Under the pieces are notes generated by a model, which was not told where the DNA came from, ran no database searches, and saw only the letters and a list, made by a program, of their open reading frames with translations. DNA of 64,000 nt from an uncultured Rhodoblastus sp. (GTDB taxonomy: Bacteria > Pseudomonadota > Alphaproteobacteria > Rhizobiales > Beijerinckiaceae), in the NCBI RefSeq assembly GCF_903903185.1, contig NZ_CAIUXT010000068.1, positions 1 to 64,000 of the forward strand. Direction: 5' to 3'. Position numbers and translations under genes: made by a program. Below, piece by piece: positions 35,974-44,215 of this stretch; positions within the stretch are counted from its first letter, which is position 1, and the number at the start of each line of letters is the position of its first letter.

Positions 35974-36161
35974 GGCCGCACCTCGCGCGGCCTGAGTCCA
36001 GCGAGAGGCGCGAACCGGCGCGCGAACGATTCGGCGCGAGCCTGTTGCAATTTCGAATCGCGGGCGGTAATTTCATGACCGTCCCCTGACCCTGGAAAGT
36101 TTTTGGACCACAACCCGGTTAGCGCCTGCCAGCGCGCCGGGTTTCTCTTTTCCTGCGGCAT
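35970..36161 (-). CDS. Small hypothetical protein
   Basis: A 63-residue basic protein with no recognised domain. It is supported only by context: 3 bp after the AlpA-like gene, 4-nt overlap with the TSCPD gene, and GGAGGG about 12 nt before the ATG. Confidence 0.45.
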   Translation of the reverse strand: MPQEKRNPARWQALTGLWSKNFPGSGDGHEITARDSKLQQARAESFARRFAPLAGLRPREVRP

Positions 36162-36164
36162 GGC

Positions 36165-36404
36165 TCAAGCAACCCTCCGGCGCGCACGGGCTGGGCGCTT
36201 TTCAATGGATTGCAGCCATTCGCGCCAGCCGGGCTCGGAATAATAGACGCCGCGATTGATCGTCACATAGGGCGGCCCTTCGCCGCGCTGGCGTTCATTG
36301 CGAAGGGTGCGGGTCGTGACGCCGCGCGCCTTCGCCATGATTTCTTCATGAATGTAGCCAGCCAACAAATCGGGGCCGGGGGAAGCCGTTTCGCTGTTGC
36401 TCAT
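36165..36404 (-). CDS. AlpA/excisionase-like winged-helix DNA-binding protein
   Basis: A 79-residue protein whose core, YIHEEIMAKARGVTTRTLRNERQRGEGPPYVTINRGVYYSEPGWREWL, has the wHTH layout of AlpA/Xis regulators: a recognition helix, a GxGPPYVxI turn and a wing. In satellites and P4-like elements such proteins switch on excision and replication genes. ATG 36404 has AAAGGTCGC upstream; a start at 36467 adds an unrelated leader. A repeat array lies just upstream and could be its own operator. Confidence 0.75.
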   Translation of the reverse strand: MSNSETASPGPDLLAGYIHEEIMAKARGVTTRTLRNERQRGEGPPYVTINRGVYYSEPGWREWLQSIEKRPARARRRVA

Positions 36405-36482
36405 CTGCGACCTTTGGAATCGCGCGGAATTGCGCGGTAGGCCGCAGAAAACGGCGTTTTCAGGCATCTTAATAGCCGCCGC

Positions 36483-36537
36483 GATTAAATTGGCGCGGCG
36501 ATTAGGTGCGGCGATTAAGCGACTTGATTAGGTGCGG
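36483..36537. promoter_or_regulatory. GATTA repeat array upstream of the AlpA-like gene
   Basis: GATTA occurs four times at 36483, 36500, 36513 and 36526 (spacings 17, 13, 13). The 12-mer GATTAGGTGCGG is repeated exactly at 36500-36511 and 36526-36537. The array overlaps the end of the 221-residue gene and lies 79 bp before the AlpA-like start, so an operator is likely. Confidence 0.5.
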
Positions 36538-37193
36538 TTTTTCCTCCTGCCGGGCTTGCCCCATTCGGGCGCGGCAGAGGCGGCGGCTTCGCTGAAGGCT
36601 AAATCAAATTGGCGTTCTGAAATTGTATAAGGGCAGTCTGCAAATAATTCAGCTTTGGGGCGAGGACTAGGAGATTTGTTCATTTCAGAAACAAGCCATT
36701 CTTGGCATTTTTTTCGTGAGGCTGAAATCGTCTTAGCCGGATTAAGCTCTGGTGACGGCCACAGCAACGAAATATCTTTTTTATGAACGCGGACGAAGCG
36801 TATCAATTCCTCAGCGTTGCTTTTTTCTCTCTTAAGCATACATCCGAACCAATGGATTTCGACTTCAAGTCCAATCGCTGCCCACCATTCCCTTCCAATA
36901 GCTGAAAATTCATTTATTTTAGAAAATCGTGTTTTCTCAAAAACCTTATCGCCGTGTGTAAATTCTTTTATATCGCCAATAATATTAAGCTGGCCTTCAG
37001 ATTTTATTTTACCATCTGCAAGAGCTTTGACAAGTTCGATTTTTGAACGATCCAGTTGTTCCCAGTATCGCGCTCTACCGGCTTGCGACAGATGGTTTAA
37101 AAGCGGCTCTTTTTCATTTTCTTCGAGCCGCTCGGCAATAAGCTGCATTGCCTCATAAAGGGTGATGAAAGGCGACTGATAGGTCATTTTCAT
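36528..37193 (-). CDS. Hypothetical protein, low G+C, coupled to integrase
   Basis: A 221-residue soluble protein without a recognised domain. The N-terminal half is charged and helical (LYEAMQLIAERLEENEKEPLLNHL), and a central stretch reads EWWAAIGLEVEIHWFGCMLK. Codon use is much more AT-rich than in the neighbours. Its ATG overlaps the integrase stop (ATGA). Position suggests a regulator or excision factor, but nothing in the sequence proves it. Confidence 0.68.
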   Translation of the reverse strand: MKMTYQSPFITLYEAMQLIAERLEENEKEPLLNHLSQAGRARYWEQLDRSKIELVKALADGKIKSEGQLNIIGDIKEFTHGDKVFEKTRFSKINEFSAIGREWWAAIGLEVEIHWFGCMLKREKSNAEELIRFVRVHKKDISLLWPSPELNPAKTISASRKKCQEWLVSEMNKSPSPRPKAELFADCPYTISERQFDLAFSEAAASAAPEWGKPGRRKNRT

Positions 37194-38587
37194 TCACCCC
37201 CGTGCTTCACAAGCGAAATAACGGGGGCCTTGGGCTTCCCGGCGCCGGCGATCTGAGCGGCAATCTTCGCTGCGGCTTCCCTCAGCGGATCGTCGGCAAG
37301 GTGCGCATAGCGCTGCGTTGTCCGGGCCTGCGTGTGTCCGAGCAGCCGTCCGATGATTTGGAGACTCAAGCCGCCGCCGGCGCCAATCGACGCAAAGGTG
37401 TGCCTCAGGTCGTATATTCTGGCATCCGTCAGGCCAGCGGAAAGCTTCACGCCCGCCGCTGGCGCCAGCGCCTTGCATTCGGCGAGGGCAGGGCGGCGCT
37501 TGAGGCTGCTTTCCAGATCGGCAATGAATTTCGCGACCTTGCGATCTTTGGCATCAGCCCAAAGCGCGACCGTCGCCGCCGTCGAAACTTCCTCCCATGC
37601 CGTGCGCAATTGTTTCAAGGGCTCGCCGTGCGTCTGTCCGGGGAAAACAAATTCGCTCTTTGAACGCCGCACCGATTTTTCCCGGTCCGCCCTGATCCGC
37701 TCCAATAATTCGATTGCGGCGGCGCCCAAGGGCGCGCGGTGGACCTTCCTCTGTTTCGTGTGAGCGGATGGCTTCACCCAAAACCCCGGCTCGGCGTCGA
37801 ACTGTTCCCAAGTCGCTTGCATGGCCTCGCCAGGGCGGCAACCGGTCAGCATGATAAACCGGATGCAATCGCGGGCCGGCGTCGAACCATAGGCGGCTAG
37901 AGCGTCGCTCAGGGCTGCAATTTCGGCCTCGCTGAAAAACCGCTCGTGTCCTTCCTCTTGATTGCGTTCGACGCCCCGGCAGGGGTTCCCCTGGGCTTGA
38001 TCGCGCCAAGGCGTGTTTTCCCCTTCCAATGGCCTGAGCGCCAGCGAGAACATTTTCGACGCCACGGCAAGGACGCGATTTGCCCGGACCGGCGTTCCCG
38101 CCGCCGTGAGGGCGCGGTGAATTGCTTCAATGTCGCCTTGATGGATTTCCGCGACTTTTCGCTCGCCGATCTTGGGCAAGATTTCATTGCGGATCATGGA
38201 CCAGTCATTTTTTTTCGAGCTTTCGGCCTTTTTCGGCAGATGCTCCCGCTTGTAGCGCTCTGCCAAATCTTCGACCGTTGGCGCTTCGCGGCTTTCCCGC
38301 CTTTGTGACGCCGGATCGTCGCCGCGATCGATGCGCTGGCGAAGCTGCTTGGCTTCGATCCTCGCCGCCTCCGCCGTCCAGTCGCCAAAATTTCCGATGG
38401 TGAAGCGCTTTTCGCGCCCGTCGACTCGATAGTTGACAAAAAACGAGCGTGAGCCGGTCGGATGGTTTCGCGACGGGGCAAAAACGCGAAGGCCAAATCC
38501 AGTTATTTCGGTATCCCAAACGGTCGTGGCGCCTTTCGTCGGGGCCTCAATCGACCTGATGTATTTGTCTGAAAGTTTGGCCGCCAT
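37190..38587 (-). CDS. Tyrosine site-specific integrase (P4-type, DUF4102 arm domain)
   Basis: A 465-residue recombinase that inserts the island into tRNA-Cys. The N-terminal DUF4102-like arm-binding domain (residues 1-95, VWDTEITGFGLRVF...FTIGNFGDWTAEAARIEA) is followed by a SAM-like core and the catalytic domain: R251 (LTGCRPGEAM), the IYDLRHTFAS box with R395, H418 (LLGHTQ) and nucleophile Y427 (TTQRYAHL). The first residue of the H-x-x-R box is Tyr392 instead of His, a substitution seen in some active integrases. About 45 residues (340-385) are inserted before that box. ATG 38587 follows GAAGGA; the longer frame runs into the attachment region. Confidence 0.94.
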   Translation of the reverse strand: MAAKLSDKYIRSIEAPTKGATTVWDTEITGFGLRVFAPSRNHPTGSRSFFVNYRVDGREKRFTIGNFGDWTAEAARIEAKQLRQRIDRGDDPASQRRESREAPTVEDLAERYKREHLPKKAESSKKNDWSMIRNEILPKIGERKVAEIHQGDIEAIHRALTAAGTPVRANRVLAVASKMFSLALRPLEGENTPWRDQAQGNPCRGVERNQEEGHERFFSEAEIAALSDALAAYGSTPARDCIRFIMLTGCRPGEAMQATWEQFDAEPGFWVKPSAHTKQRKVHRAPLGAAAIELLERIRADREKSVRRSKSEFVFPGQTHGEPLKQLRTAWEEVSTAATVALWADAKDRKVAKFIADLESSLKRRPALAECKALAPAAGVKLSAGLTDARIYDLRHTFASIGAGGGLSLQIIGRLLGHTQARTTQRYAHLADDPLREAAAKIAAQIAGAGKPKAPVISLVKHGGE

Positions 38588-38620
38588 GACATAAAATCCT
38601 TCGACCCGCGCCGGCTCTTG

Positions 38621-38751
38621 CGTCAGTGTTTCGTCAGTGTTTTGGACTGCCGTCAGTCGCCGCAGGTTGCCGTAAAAATCCTTTGCACGCAATATCAATG
38701 TACTGATTTTCAGCATATTTTTGGCGTGATTAAAAAAGGTCCGTCAGTATC
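38621..38751. promoter_or_regulatory. Right arm-type repeats (CGTCAG family) upstream of the integrase
   Basis: CGTCAGTGTT occurs at 38621-38630 and 38632-38641, phased by 11 bp. CGTCAGTCGC is at 38651-38660 and CGTCAGTATC at 38742-38751. They fill the space between the integrase start and attR, where arm sites and the integrase promoter should be. Confidence 0.62.
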
Positions 38752-38780
38752 AAAGGGTTGGAAAAACCTCAAAAATGCGC

Positions 38781-38825
38781 CTGCAAATCCTTGCACCCCG
38801 GTTCGATTCCGGGCGAGGCCTCCAT
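38781..38825 (+). repeat. attR core, 45-bp direct repeat (right copy)
   Basis: A perfect copy of 23693-23737, that is, the 3' part of tRNA-Cys. It lacks the 5' half and cannot give a tRNA. Confidence 0.95.
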
Positions 38826-39365
38826 TATTTCAAAGACCTGCGAAACATGAAAACCGTTACGAAAAGGTCGTCAGCGGCTTGTCCGTTTTCGTGCGCCCGA
38901 CGGGCGAATTGGTCGCAGGCGGAGCGTCAGGCAAAAAAGCCAAATCTCAGGCAGCCTCCGTACGGTCAGGATTGCCGCCGCCTTAGAGCCCTCCAGGGGA
39001 AATCCGACACCGCGCCGCAGAGATTCGACGGCGCCTCCTTGAGCCGCCTCGACGACGCGGCAACCAAAAAGCTGCCTCGGTTATTTTAGCGCCTATGCGG
39101 CTTTGCCGGGGGATCTTCCCATTGGTTTTGGCGGCGCGGAATGGCTCCGGCGCGCCGGGTTGCGGATGGGGCCTTTTCGGCGGGGTTTTGTGCAGGCGGC
39201 GCAGATTTGTGACGGCCTTGTCGAACCCGCGTCAATAGCGTCGTGAAAGTTCGCGGCGCTTGGCCGCAAAAGGACCCTCCGGCGCTCGAATATCTGGCGC
39301 AAAAATTGCTGCGCGCGAAAAACGAAAAACAGGCGAGAGGGAAAAATCGCCGAAAGGGACGAAAC
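38826..39365. other. 540-bp non-coding stretch right of the island
   Basis: It should contain the promoter of the globin gene. I see no gene, clear terminator or RNA in it. Confidence 0.5.
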
Positions 39366-40235
39366 ATGCCGTCGTCTTCCCGCCCCCATCCTTCCGGCGC
39401 GCCCGACGTTTCACCCCTGCCGCTTGCGCAAAAGAACTTCCCGAATTTTCCGCTCGCCGAAAGCGGGGCTCAAATCGCCTTCGCCGGCCTCGCCTTTTCC
39501 GCCGGCGATCCGGCCCACTTGAGCGGGCTTTTTGCGCTGACGCGGCGGATCGGCGCCTATCTCTATCCCGCGTTGATCGGCGAAGCCGAAGATATGGCGG
39601 CGGCGCTGGCGCAGGCGCATAGGGATGAGCCGGTTCTCGCCTCGGGCCTCGCCGACGGGATCTTCTGGATAGCCCGAGGCAATGCGCGCCAGCGCCATCA
39701 TATCCTGCGCGATCTGGTCGGCAAATATGATCCGCCGCTCAATGGCGATGATCGCAAGGGCCGCGCGGCCCCGGAAATCGCGGCGTTCGCGCCGGACCGC
39801 GCCAGCGACCTCATCAAGGGTGAAGCTGGACGCGGCGCCGAGCCGGTCGCGGTCAGCGAGAAAGAGTTGCGCGAGCTGGTGCGCGCCTTTTACGCAGAGG
39901 CGTTGCAGGATCCGCTGATCGGCAAGGTTTTCGCGCGCAATGTCGCCGACTGGAATCATCATTTCGACATTGTGCAGAATTTCTGGTCGCGCGCGCTGCT
40001 TGGCACGACCCGCTATACCGGGAGCCCTTTCACTCCGCATTTGTCGCTCGGTCTCAAGCCGGAATTTTTCGACCGTTGGATCGCCTTGTTTCAGAACATC
40101 GCCAAGCGCCATTTGCAGCGGGCTGCGGCGCGCGTCGCCATCGCTCGCGTCGAACATATGAGCGTTTGTTTCCAGGCCGGCCTGTTTCCGCCCAAAATGT
40201 CCGCAAAATCCATCAACGGAGAGGAAGTGGCATGA
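39366..40235 (+). CDS. Group III truncated haemoglobin with an extra N-terminal domain
   Basis: A 289-residue protein. The C-terminal 120 residues are a group III truncated globin: ELRELVRAFYAEALQDPLIGKVF, WNHHFDIVQNFWSRALLGTTRYTG, and the proximal-His region PFTPHLSLGLKPEFFDRWIALF. Members bind O2 or NO in other bacteria. The first 150 or so residues are unusual, since the family normally measures 130-150 in total; that part (IAFAGLAFSAGDPAHLSGLFALTRRIGAYLYPALIGEAEDM and so on) is helical and not recognised. ATG 39366 follows AAAGGGAC. The stop overlaps the next gene by 4 nt (ATGA). Confidence 0.85.
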   Translation: MPSSSRPHPSGAPDVSPLPLAQKNFPNFPLAESGAQIAFAGLAFSAGDPAHLSGLFALTRRIGAYLYPALIGEAEDMAAALAQAHRDEPVLASGLADGIFWIARGNARQRHHILRDLVGKYDPPLNGDDRKGRAAPEIAAFAPDRASDLIKGEAGRGAEPVAVSEKELRELVRAFYAEALQDPLIGKVFARNVADWNHHFDIVQNFWSRALLGTTRYTGSPFTPHLSLGLKPEFFDRWIALFQNIAKRHLQRAAARVAIARVEHMSVCFQAGLFPPKMSAKSINGEEVA

Positions 40236-40978
40236 GCGAACAGGAAACCGCCGAGGGCCTGCGGGCTTTTTTCAACGCCATGCGCGACAATTTCTCGACA
40301 ATTTTGGCGCAGGGAGCGGGCGACCCTCGTCTTATCGACGTTTTGGCGGCGCAGGCCGGCGACAATTATGAGAAAAACGCCGAAATTCAGAGCGAGGGCC
40401 TGCCGTCCCCGGCCTGTTGCAAAGGGTGCGATACCTGCTGCTGCCTGCAGGTCGCAGCGACGGCGCCGGAAGTTTTTCACGCCGCCCATTTCATCCGCCT
40501 GACCGCGCAGGCTTTCGCCGCCCATGGCGTCGATCTCGCCAAAAGGCTTGAACAGGCGCGGGAGTCGTTCATCGGAAAGGACCAGGACAAACGCTTTTTT
40601 TCGCGGACGGCCTGTCCGCTGATCATCGGCGGCGCCTGCGCTATATACGCTGCGCGACCGCTCGCCTGTCGCGGCCATGTCTCCTTCGATGTTCAGGCCT
40701 GTATCGCTGCGGCGGAAGGCCGCGACGTCGAGGTTCCCGCCTCGCAGGCGCACAAGACCGTGCGCGCGCTGGTGCAGAACGCGCTGCAGGCGTCGCTTCG
40801 CGAGGCCGGACTGGGCTGGGGCGCTTATGAATTCCTTATGGCGCTGGATCGCGCCTTGCAGGACCCGAAATGCGAGGAGAATTGGCGCCGGGGAGGCGAT
40901 GTGTTCGCTGACCTGCAACTGGGTTTGGCTGATTCTGGGGAACTGGCCGCGACCTTCGACGCCCTCAAGATGGGCTGA
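40232..40978 (+). CDS. YkgJ-family cysteine-cluster protein
   Basis: A 248-residue protein with the YkgJ (CxxCxxxCC-type) zinc or iron-sulfur cluster: CCKGCDTCCCL near residue 62, later CPLIIGGACAIYAARPLACRGH. The family is uncharacterised, often linked to metal or redox functions. It is translationally coupled to the haemoglobin gene, so the pair may act together in redox or NO sensing; that is inference. Confidence 0.85.
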   Translation: MSEQETAEGLRAFFNAMRDNFSTILAQGAGDPRLIDVLAAQAGDNYEKNAEIQSEGLPSPACCKGCDTCCCLQVAATAPEVFHAAHFIRLTAQAFAAHGVDLAKRLEQARESFIGKDQDKRFFSRTACPLIIGGACAIYAARPLACRGHVSFDVQACIAAAEGRDVEVPASQAHKTVRALVQNALQASLREAGLGWGAYEFLMALDRALQDPKCEENWRRGGDVFADLQLGLADSGELAATFDALKMG

Positions 40979-40996
40979 CGTTCTGGCCCGCTTTCC

Positions 40997-41836
40997 TTAC
41001 GCGGCCGGCGGCTGGATTTCGTCCGGGATGCGCGCGGCGGCGATGCGTTGATATTCGTCGCGTACATAGACGCCGCCGTAGCGCCGCTCCAGCCGGCGCA
41101 CCGTGAAATGACCTTTGGCCAGCGACTGGAAATGATCGATAAAGGCGATATTGATCGCCGCGCCGCCGAAGGCGCCGATCGCCGGCGTCGCCTGCGCGAG
41201 CATTTTCTGGCTGACGACGAGGCCAAAACGCGTCCCGAGCTGCGCCAACAGCCGGATCAGCGCCGGCGCGGTTTCGTCGATCAGTCCCCGGCTCGCGATA
41301 TAGCGCGCGGCCTCCGTGACCGAACGCGCCAACAGGGTGCGAACGGCGAAATAGCCGGATTCGGCGACATTGGCGCCGACCTCGCGTCCGTCGAGCGCAA
41401 AAACCTCCAGACAGGCCAAAGCCGCTTCGGGATCGTCCAGATTTTCGCCCTCCGCGCGGGCGATGTCGGCGATGGAGCGCAGCATCACAGTGGTGGTCAG
41501 CGGCAGTTCGAACGGCAGGCTGACAAGACCCAGAGCGCCGCCTGCCGCGCCGGAAGCCGCCGCCATGATCTTATGAGAGCGATTGCGGTCCCGCATCGGC
41601 CGGCCGGCCAGGCTGCCGATGGCCGCCCGCAAGGCCGCACGCATCGCCGCCAGGGCCGCTCCGTCGATGATCTTGCTCACCCTTTCAGGCGCAAAACCCT
41701 TGGCGAAGTTCAGCTTGCGGCCAACTGCCCGGGACAGGCGCAAGGCCGGGCCGACATGCTCCAATCGCTGGACGGCGTCGATGAGCGCGGCGTGGTCGGC
41801 GGGGGACATCTTGCTGGTGTCGAACTGGATATTCAT
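40997..41836 (-). CDS. EcsC family protein
   Basis: A 279-residue protein matching the EcsC family: IMAAASGAAGGALGLVSLPFELPLTTTVMLRSIADIARAEGE and later AAINIAFIDHFQSLAKGHFTVRRLERRYG. The central Gly/Ala-rich hydrophobic segments could insert in or touch the membrane. EcsC was named from a Bacillus operon, and its biochemical role is unknown. It converges on the YkgJ gene, with 18 bp between stops. Confidence 0.85.
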   Translation of the reverse strand: MNIQFDTSKMSPADHAALIDAVQRLEHVGPALRLSRAVGRKLNFAKGFAPERVSKIIDGAALAAMRAALRAAIGSLAGRPMRDRNRSHKIMAAASGAAGGALGLVSLPFELPLTTTVMLRSIADIARAEGENLDDPEAALACLEVFALDGREVGANVAESGYFAVRTLLARSVTEAARYIASRGLIDETAPALIRLLAQLGTRFGLVVSQKMLAQATPAIGAFGGAAINIAFIDHFQSLAKGHFTVRRLERRYGGVYVRDEYQRIAAARIPDEIQPPAA

Positions 41837-42194
41837 GCGCGGCTTTCCGTGGCGAGTTTCAGAAATGGCGGCTTTGGGCCAGGAATCAAGAGCCGATCAA
41901 GGGCTGAAAAAGAGCCGAACGAGACCCGAATTAACCGTGAAACCGGGACGAAGGTTAAAATCGACGCTTACCAAAAAATGGACGCCCGACCCTTCGGCTC
42001 CGGGAATCGCCGTCAGACTCCAGCAAAATGCGAGGATAGCGGCGAATGCCGACAATTTGATGGTTTCACGGCAGTATTTTTTTACTTAACTCGAACAACG
42101 CAGAAAATGAACGGGTTTGTCTAAAATGCGGCATTTTTACTTATCCTGATGCCAAAGCGCGGCGGTCAATATTGCCCTATCGAAGGGATACGAC
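41837..42194. other. 358-bp divergent intergenic region
   Basis: Lies between the EcsC gene and the rightward transglutaminase-like gene and must hold both promoters. An AT-rich patch at about 42070-42140 is the likely promoter area. No gene seen. Confidence 0.4.
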
Positions 42195-42806
42195 ATGCGC
42201 TTCATTTCACTCAGGACCATCGGCTTCACTCTCGCCCTCGCTTTCGCTGCGCTCGCCAGCGGGCCGGCCTCGGCTGCCCAGGATGTTGCTTATGCGTCGG
42301 TAGGCAATGAAACCAGCATTCCCTTCGGCTGGATGGAATTCTGCCAGCGCTATCATAACGAATGCGATGCCTCCGGCGTCGCCGCCGACGTCAATCTTAC
42401 CGAAAAAGCATTGCATGAAATCCGCCAGGTCAACGCCTGGGTCAATCGCAGCATCGAAGCCGTGTCGGACATGGACCATTGGGGCGTGGTCGATCGCTGG
42501 GACTATCCGATGGACGGCAAGGGCGATTGCGAGGATTTCGCGCTATTGAAACGCAAGATGCTGATCGAAAGGGGGTTTCCGCGTCAGGCGCTGTTGATTA
42601 CGGTGGTCCGCGACCAGCAGAACGAAGGCCACGCCATTCTGACCGTCAAGACCAACGCCGGCGAATTCATCCTTGACAATCTGACCGATGAGGTAAAGCC
42701 GATCACCCGCATCAGCTATCGCCTGGTGAAGCGCCAGAGCCAGGAAGATCCCAATGTCTGGGTGGCGCTCGGCCCGGTCGCCGCGCCGGTCTATGCCTCG
42801 CGCTGA
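42195..42806 (+). CDS. Transglutaminase-like cysteine peptidase (BTLCP)
   Basis: A 203-residue periplasmic protein: signal peptide 1-28 (ASA-A), then the bacterial transglutaminase-like cysteine proteinase domain with C112 (GKGDCEDFAL), H146 (NEGHAILT) and D161 (ILDNL) as the catalytic triad. The family includes LapG, which cleaves surface adhesins, but many alphaproteobacterial members lie outside lap operons, as here, so the substrate is open. Confidence 0.9.
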   Translation: MRFISLRTIGFTLALAFAALASGPASAAQDVAYASVGNETSIPFGWMEFCQRYHNECDASGVAADVNLTEKALHEIRQVNAWVNRSIEAVSDMDHWGVVDRWDYPMDGKGDCEDFALLKRKMLIERGFPRQALLITVVRDQQNEGHAILTVKTNAGEFILDNLTDEVKPITRISYRLVKRQSQEDPNVWVALGPVAAPVYASR

Positions 42807-42840
42807 TTTTTCCGAACCCTCGAAGCACATCGCGCAATAA

Positions 42841-42867
42841 AACCCTGCTGGCGAGGCGGGGTTTTTA
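42841..42867 (+). terminator. Rho-independent terminator after the BTLCP gene
   Basis: A 9-bp stem (AAACCCTGC / GCGGGGTTT with one G-T pair), a 7-nt loop, and a T run that overlaps the end of the stem. Confidence 0.85.
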
Positions 42868-42959
42868 TTTGTTTTCGTTGCGGCGTCGCGGTAACGGGGC
42901 GTCCGTGTGGGTTTGTCTGCCAAATCATTGGCGGCCATCATGGTCTGGCGGTTTCAAAA

Positions 42960-44030
42960 TTGCGTGTCGATCTGTTCGATTTTGAGCTGCCGGAGGAGCG
43001 CATCGCGCTGCGGCCAAGCGATCCGCGCGAAGCGGCGCGGCTTCTCGTCGTCGCGCCTCAGGGCCTGAGGGACGCACTCGTCGGTGACCTGCCGGATTTC
43101 CTGCGGTCGGGCGACGTGCTGGTGGTCAATGACGCGCGCGTGATTCCGGCGCAATTATTTGGCTGGCGGGAACGTGGCGGGATGCGTGCGCGCATTGACG
43201 CGACCCTTCACAAGCGCGAGGGCGATTCGCATTGGCGGGCTTTCGTGCGGCCAGCCAAAAAGCTCAAAGTTGGCGAGACGGTGTTTTTCGGCGGCCCGAG
43301 GGAGAGCGCCGCCTGTCAAATGGGTGCGCTTTGGGCCAAGGCCGTCGAGAAAAACGACGGCGAATTCCTGTTCGCCTTCAATCTGAGCGGCGCGGCCCTC
43401 GACGAGGCGATCGATATTCATGGCCACATGCCCCTGCCACCCTATATCGCCGCCCGGCGTTCGGACGACGCGCGCGACATTAGAGATTACCAGACTCTGT
43501 TCGCGGAAAAATCTGGCGCGGTGGCGGCGCCGACCGCCGGGCTTCATTTCACCGAAAAACTCGTCGCGGCGGCGTGGCTTGCCGGCGCTTCAATCGAAAA
43601 AGTGACGTTGCTGGTCGGCGCCGGCACGTTCTTGCCGGTCAAGGCGGATGATACCGCCGATCATGTCATGCACAGCGAATGGGGCGAAATCGACGCGGCT
43701 ACGGCGGCGCGGATCAATGTGGCGCGGGCGGCGGGCGGGCGGATCGTCGCCGTTGGAACGACGAGTCTGCGCATCCTCGAGAGCGCCGCCGATGCCGATG
43801 GACGGATTCGGCCCTTTGCAGGCGACACCGCCATATTTATTACCCCAGGCTACCGGTTCCGCACGGTCGACGTGCTGATGACCAATTTCCACTTGCCGCG
43901 CTCGACCCTTTTCATGCTGGTCTGCGCGTTTTCGGGGATGGAAAGCATGAAGGCGGCCTATGCCCATGCGATCGAGAAGCGCTATCGCTTCTATTCCTAT
44001 GGCGATGCCTGCCTTCTGCTGCGGGAGTGA
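42960..44030 (+). CDS. queA: S-adenosylmethionine:tRNA ribosyltransferase-isomerase
   Basis: Transfers the ribosyl part of SAM to 7-aminomethyl-7-deazaguanine in tRNA to give epoxyqueuosine. Typical stretches over its 356 residues: [64 protein letters not shown], and [21 protein letters not shown]. The start is TTG 42960, the only position giving the normal N-terminus. The frequent partner tgt is not in the window. Confidence 0.95.
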   Translation: MRVDLFDFELPEERIALRPSDPREAARLLVVAPQGLRDALVGDLPDFLRSGDVLVVNDARVIPAQLFGWRERGGMRARIDATLHKREGDSHWRAFVRPAKKLKVGETVFFGGPRESAACQMGALWAKAVEKNDGEFLFAFNLSGAALDEAIDIHGHMPLPPYIAARRSDDARDIRDYQTLFAEKSGAVAAPTAGLHFTEKLVAAAWLAGASIEKVTLLVGAGTFLPVKADDTADHVMHSEWGEIDAATAARINVARAAGGRIVAVGTTSLRILESAADADGRIRPFAGDTAIFITPGYRFRTVDVLMTNFHLPRSTLFMLVCAFSGMESMKAAYAHAIEKRYRFYSYGDACLLLRE

Positions 44031-44215
44031 CGATCCGGCGCTTGACCTCGAGTTAATGGGCCCCTTTGCCGGCGTCCTTCTTCTGCTATATGAGATTACG
44101 GCGAACTGCGGCCGCTGAATTCTTGAAAGGCGCGCAAGAGTCGTCGTCGCGGACAAGTCGTGGATCGGAGAGGCGCTCCGCCGGGGCTCCGGCAAGAGGT
44201 TTTTGGAGATTGACG

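Larger units (their letters stand above)
23693..38825. mobile_element. 15.1 kb integrative element in tRNA-Cys, phage-satellite-like
   Basis: Bounded by a perfect 45-bp direct repeat made from the tRNA-Cys 3' end. It carries a tyrosine integrase at the right end, an AlpA-like wHTH protein, a RepA/DnaB-like ATPase next to a candidate origin, a TerS-like protein and complete TerL, and left-end cargo (a one-protein R-M enzyme and a three-gene unknown operon). All genes except the R-M gene read leftward, and many overlap by 4 bp. No portal, capsid, protease, tail or lysis gene is seen. Several genes (36.5-37.2 kb, 28.1-29.4 kb) are clearly poorer in G+C than the host core. Confidence 0.9.

Noticed and set aside
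38781-38825. A second tRNA-Cys
   Set aside because: Only the 3' 45 bases are present; the acceptor 5' strand and the D arm are missing. It is the attR copy.
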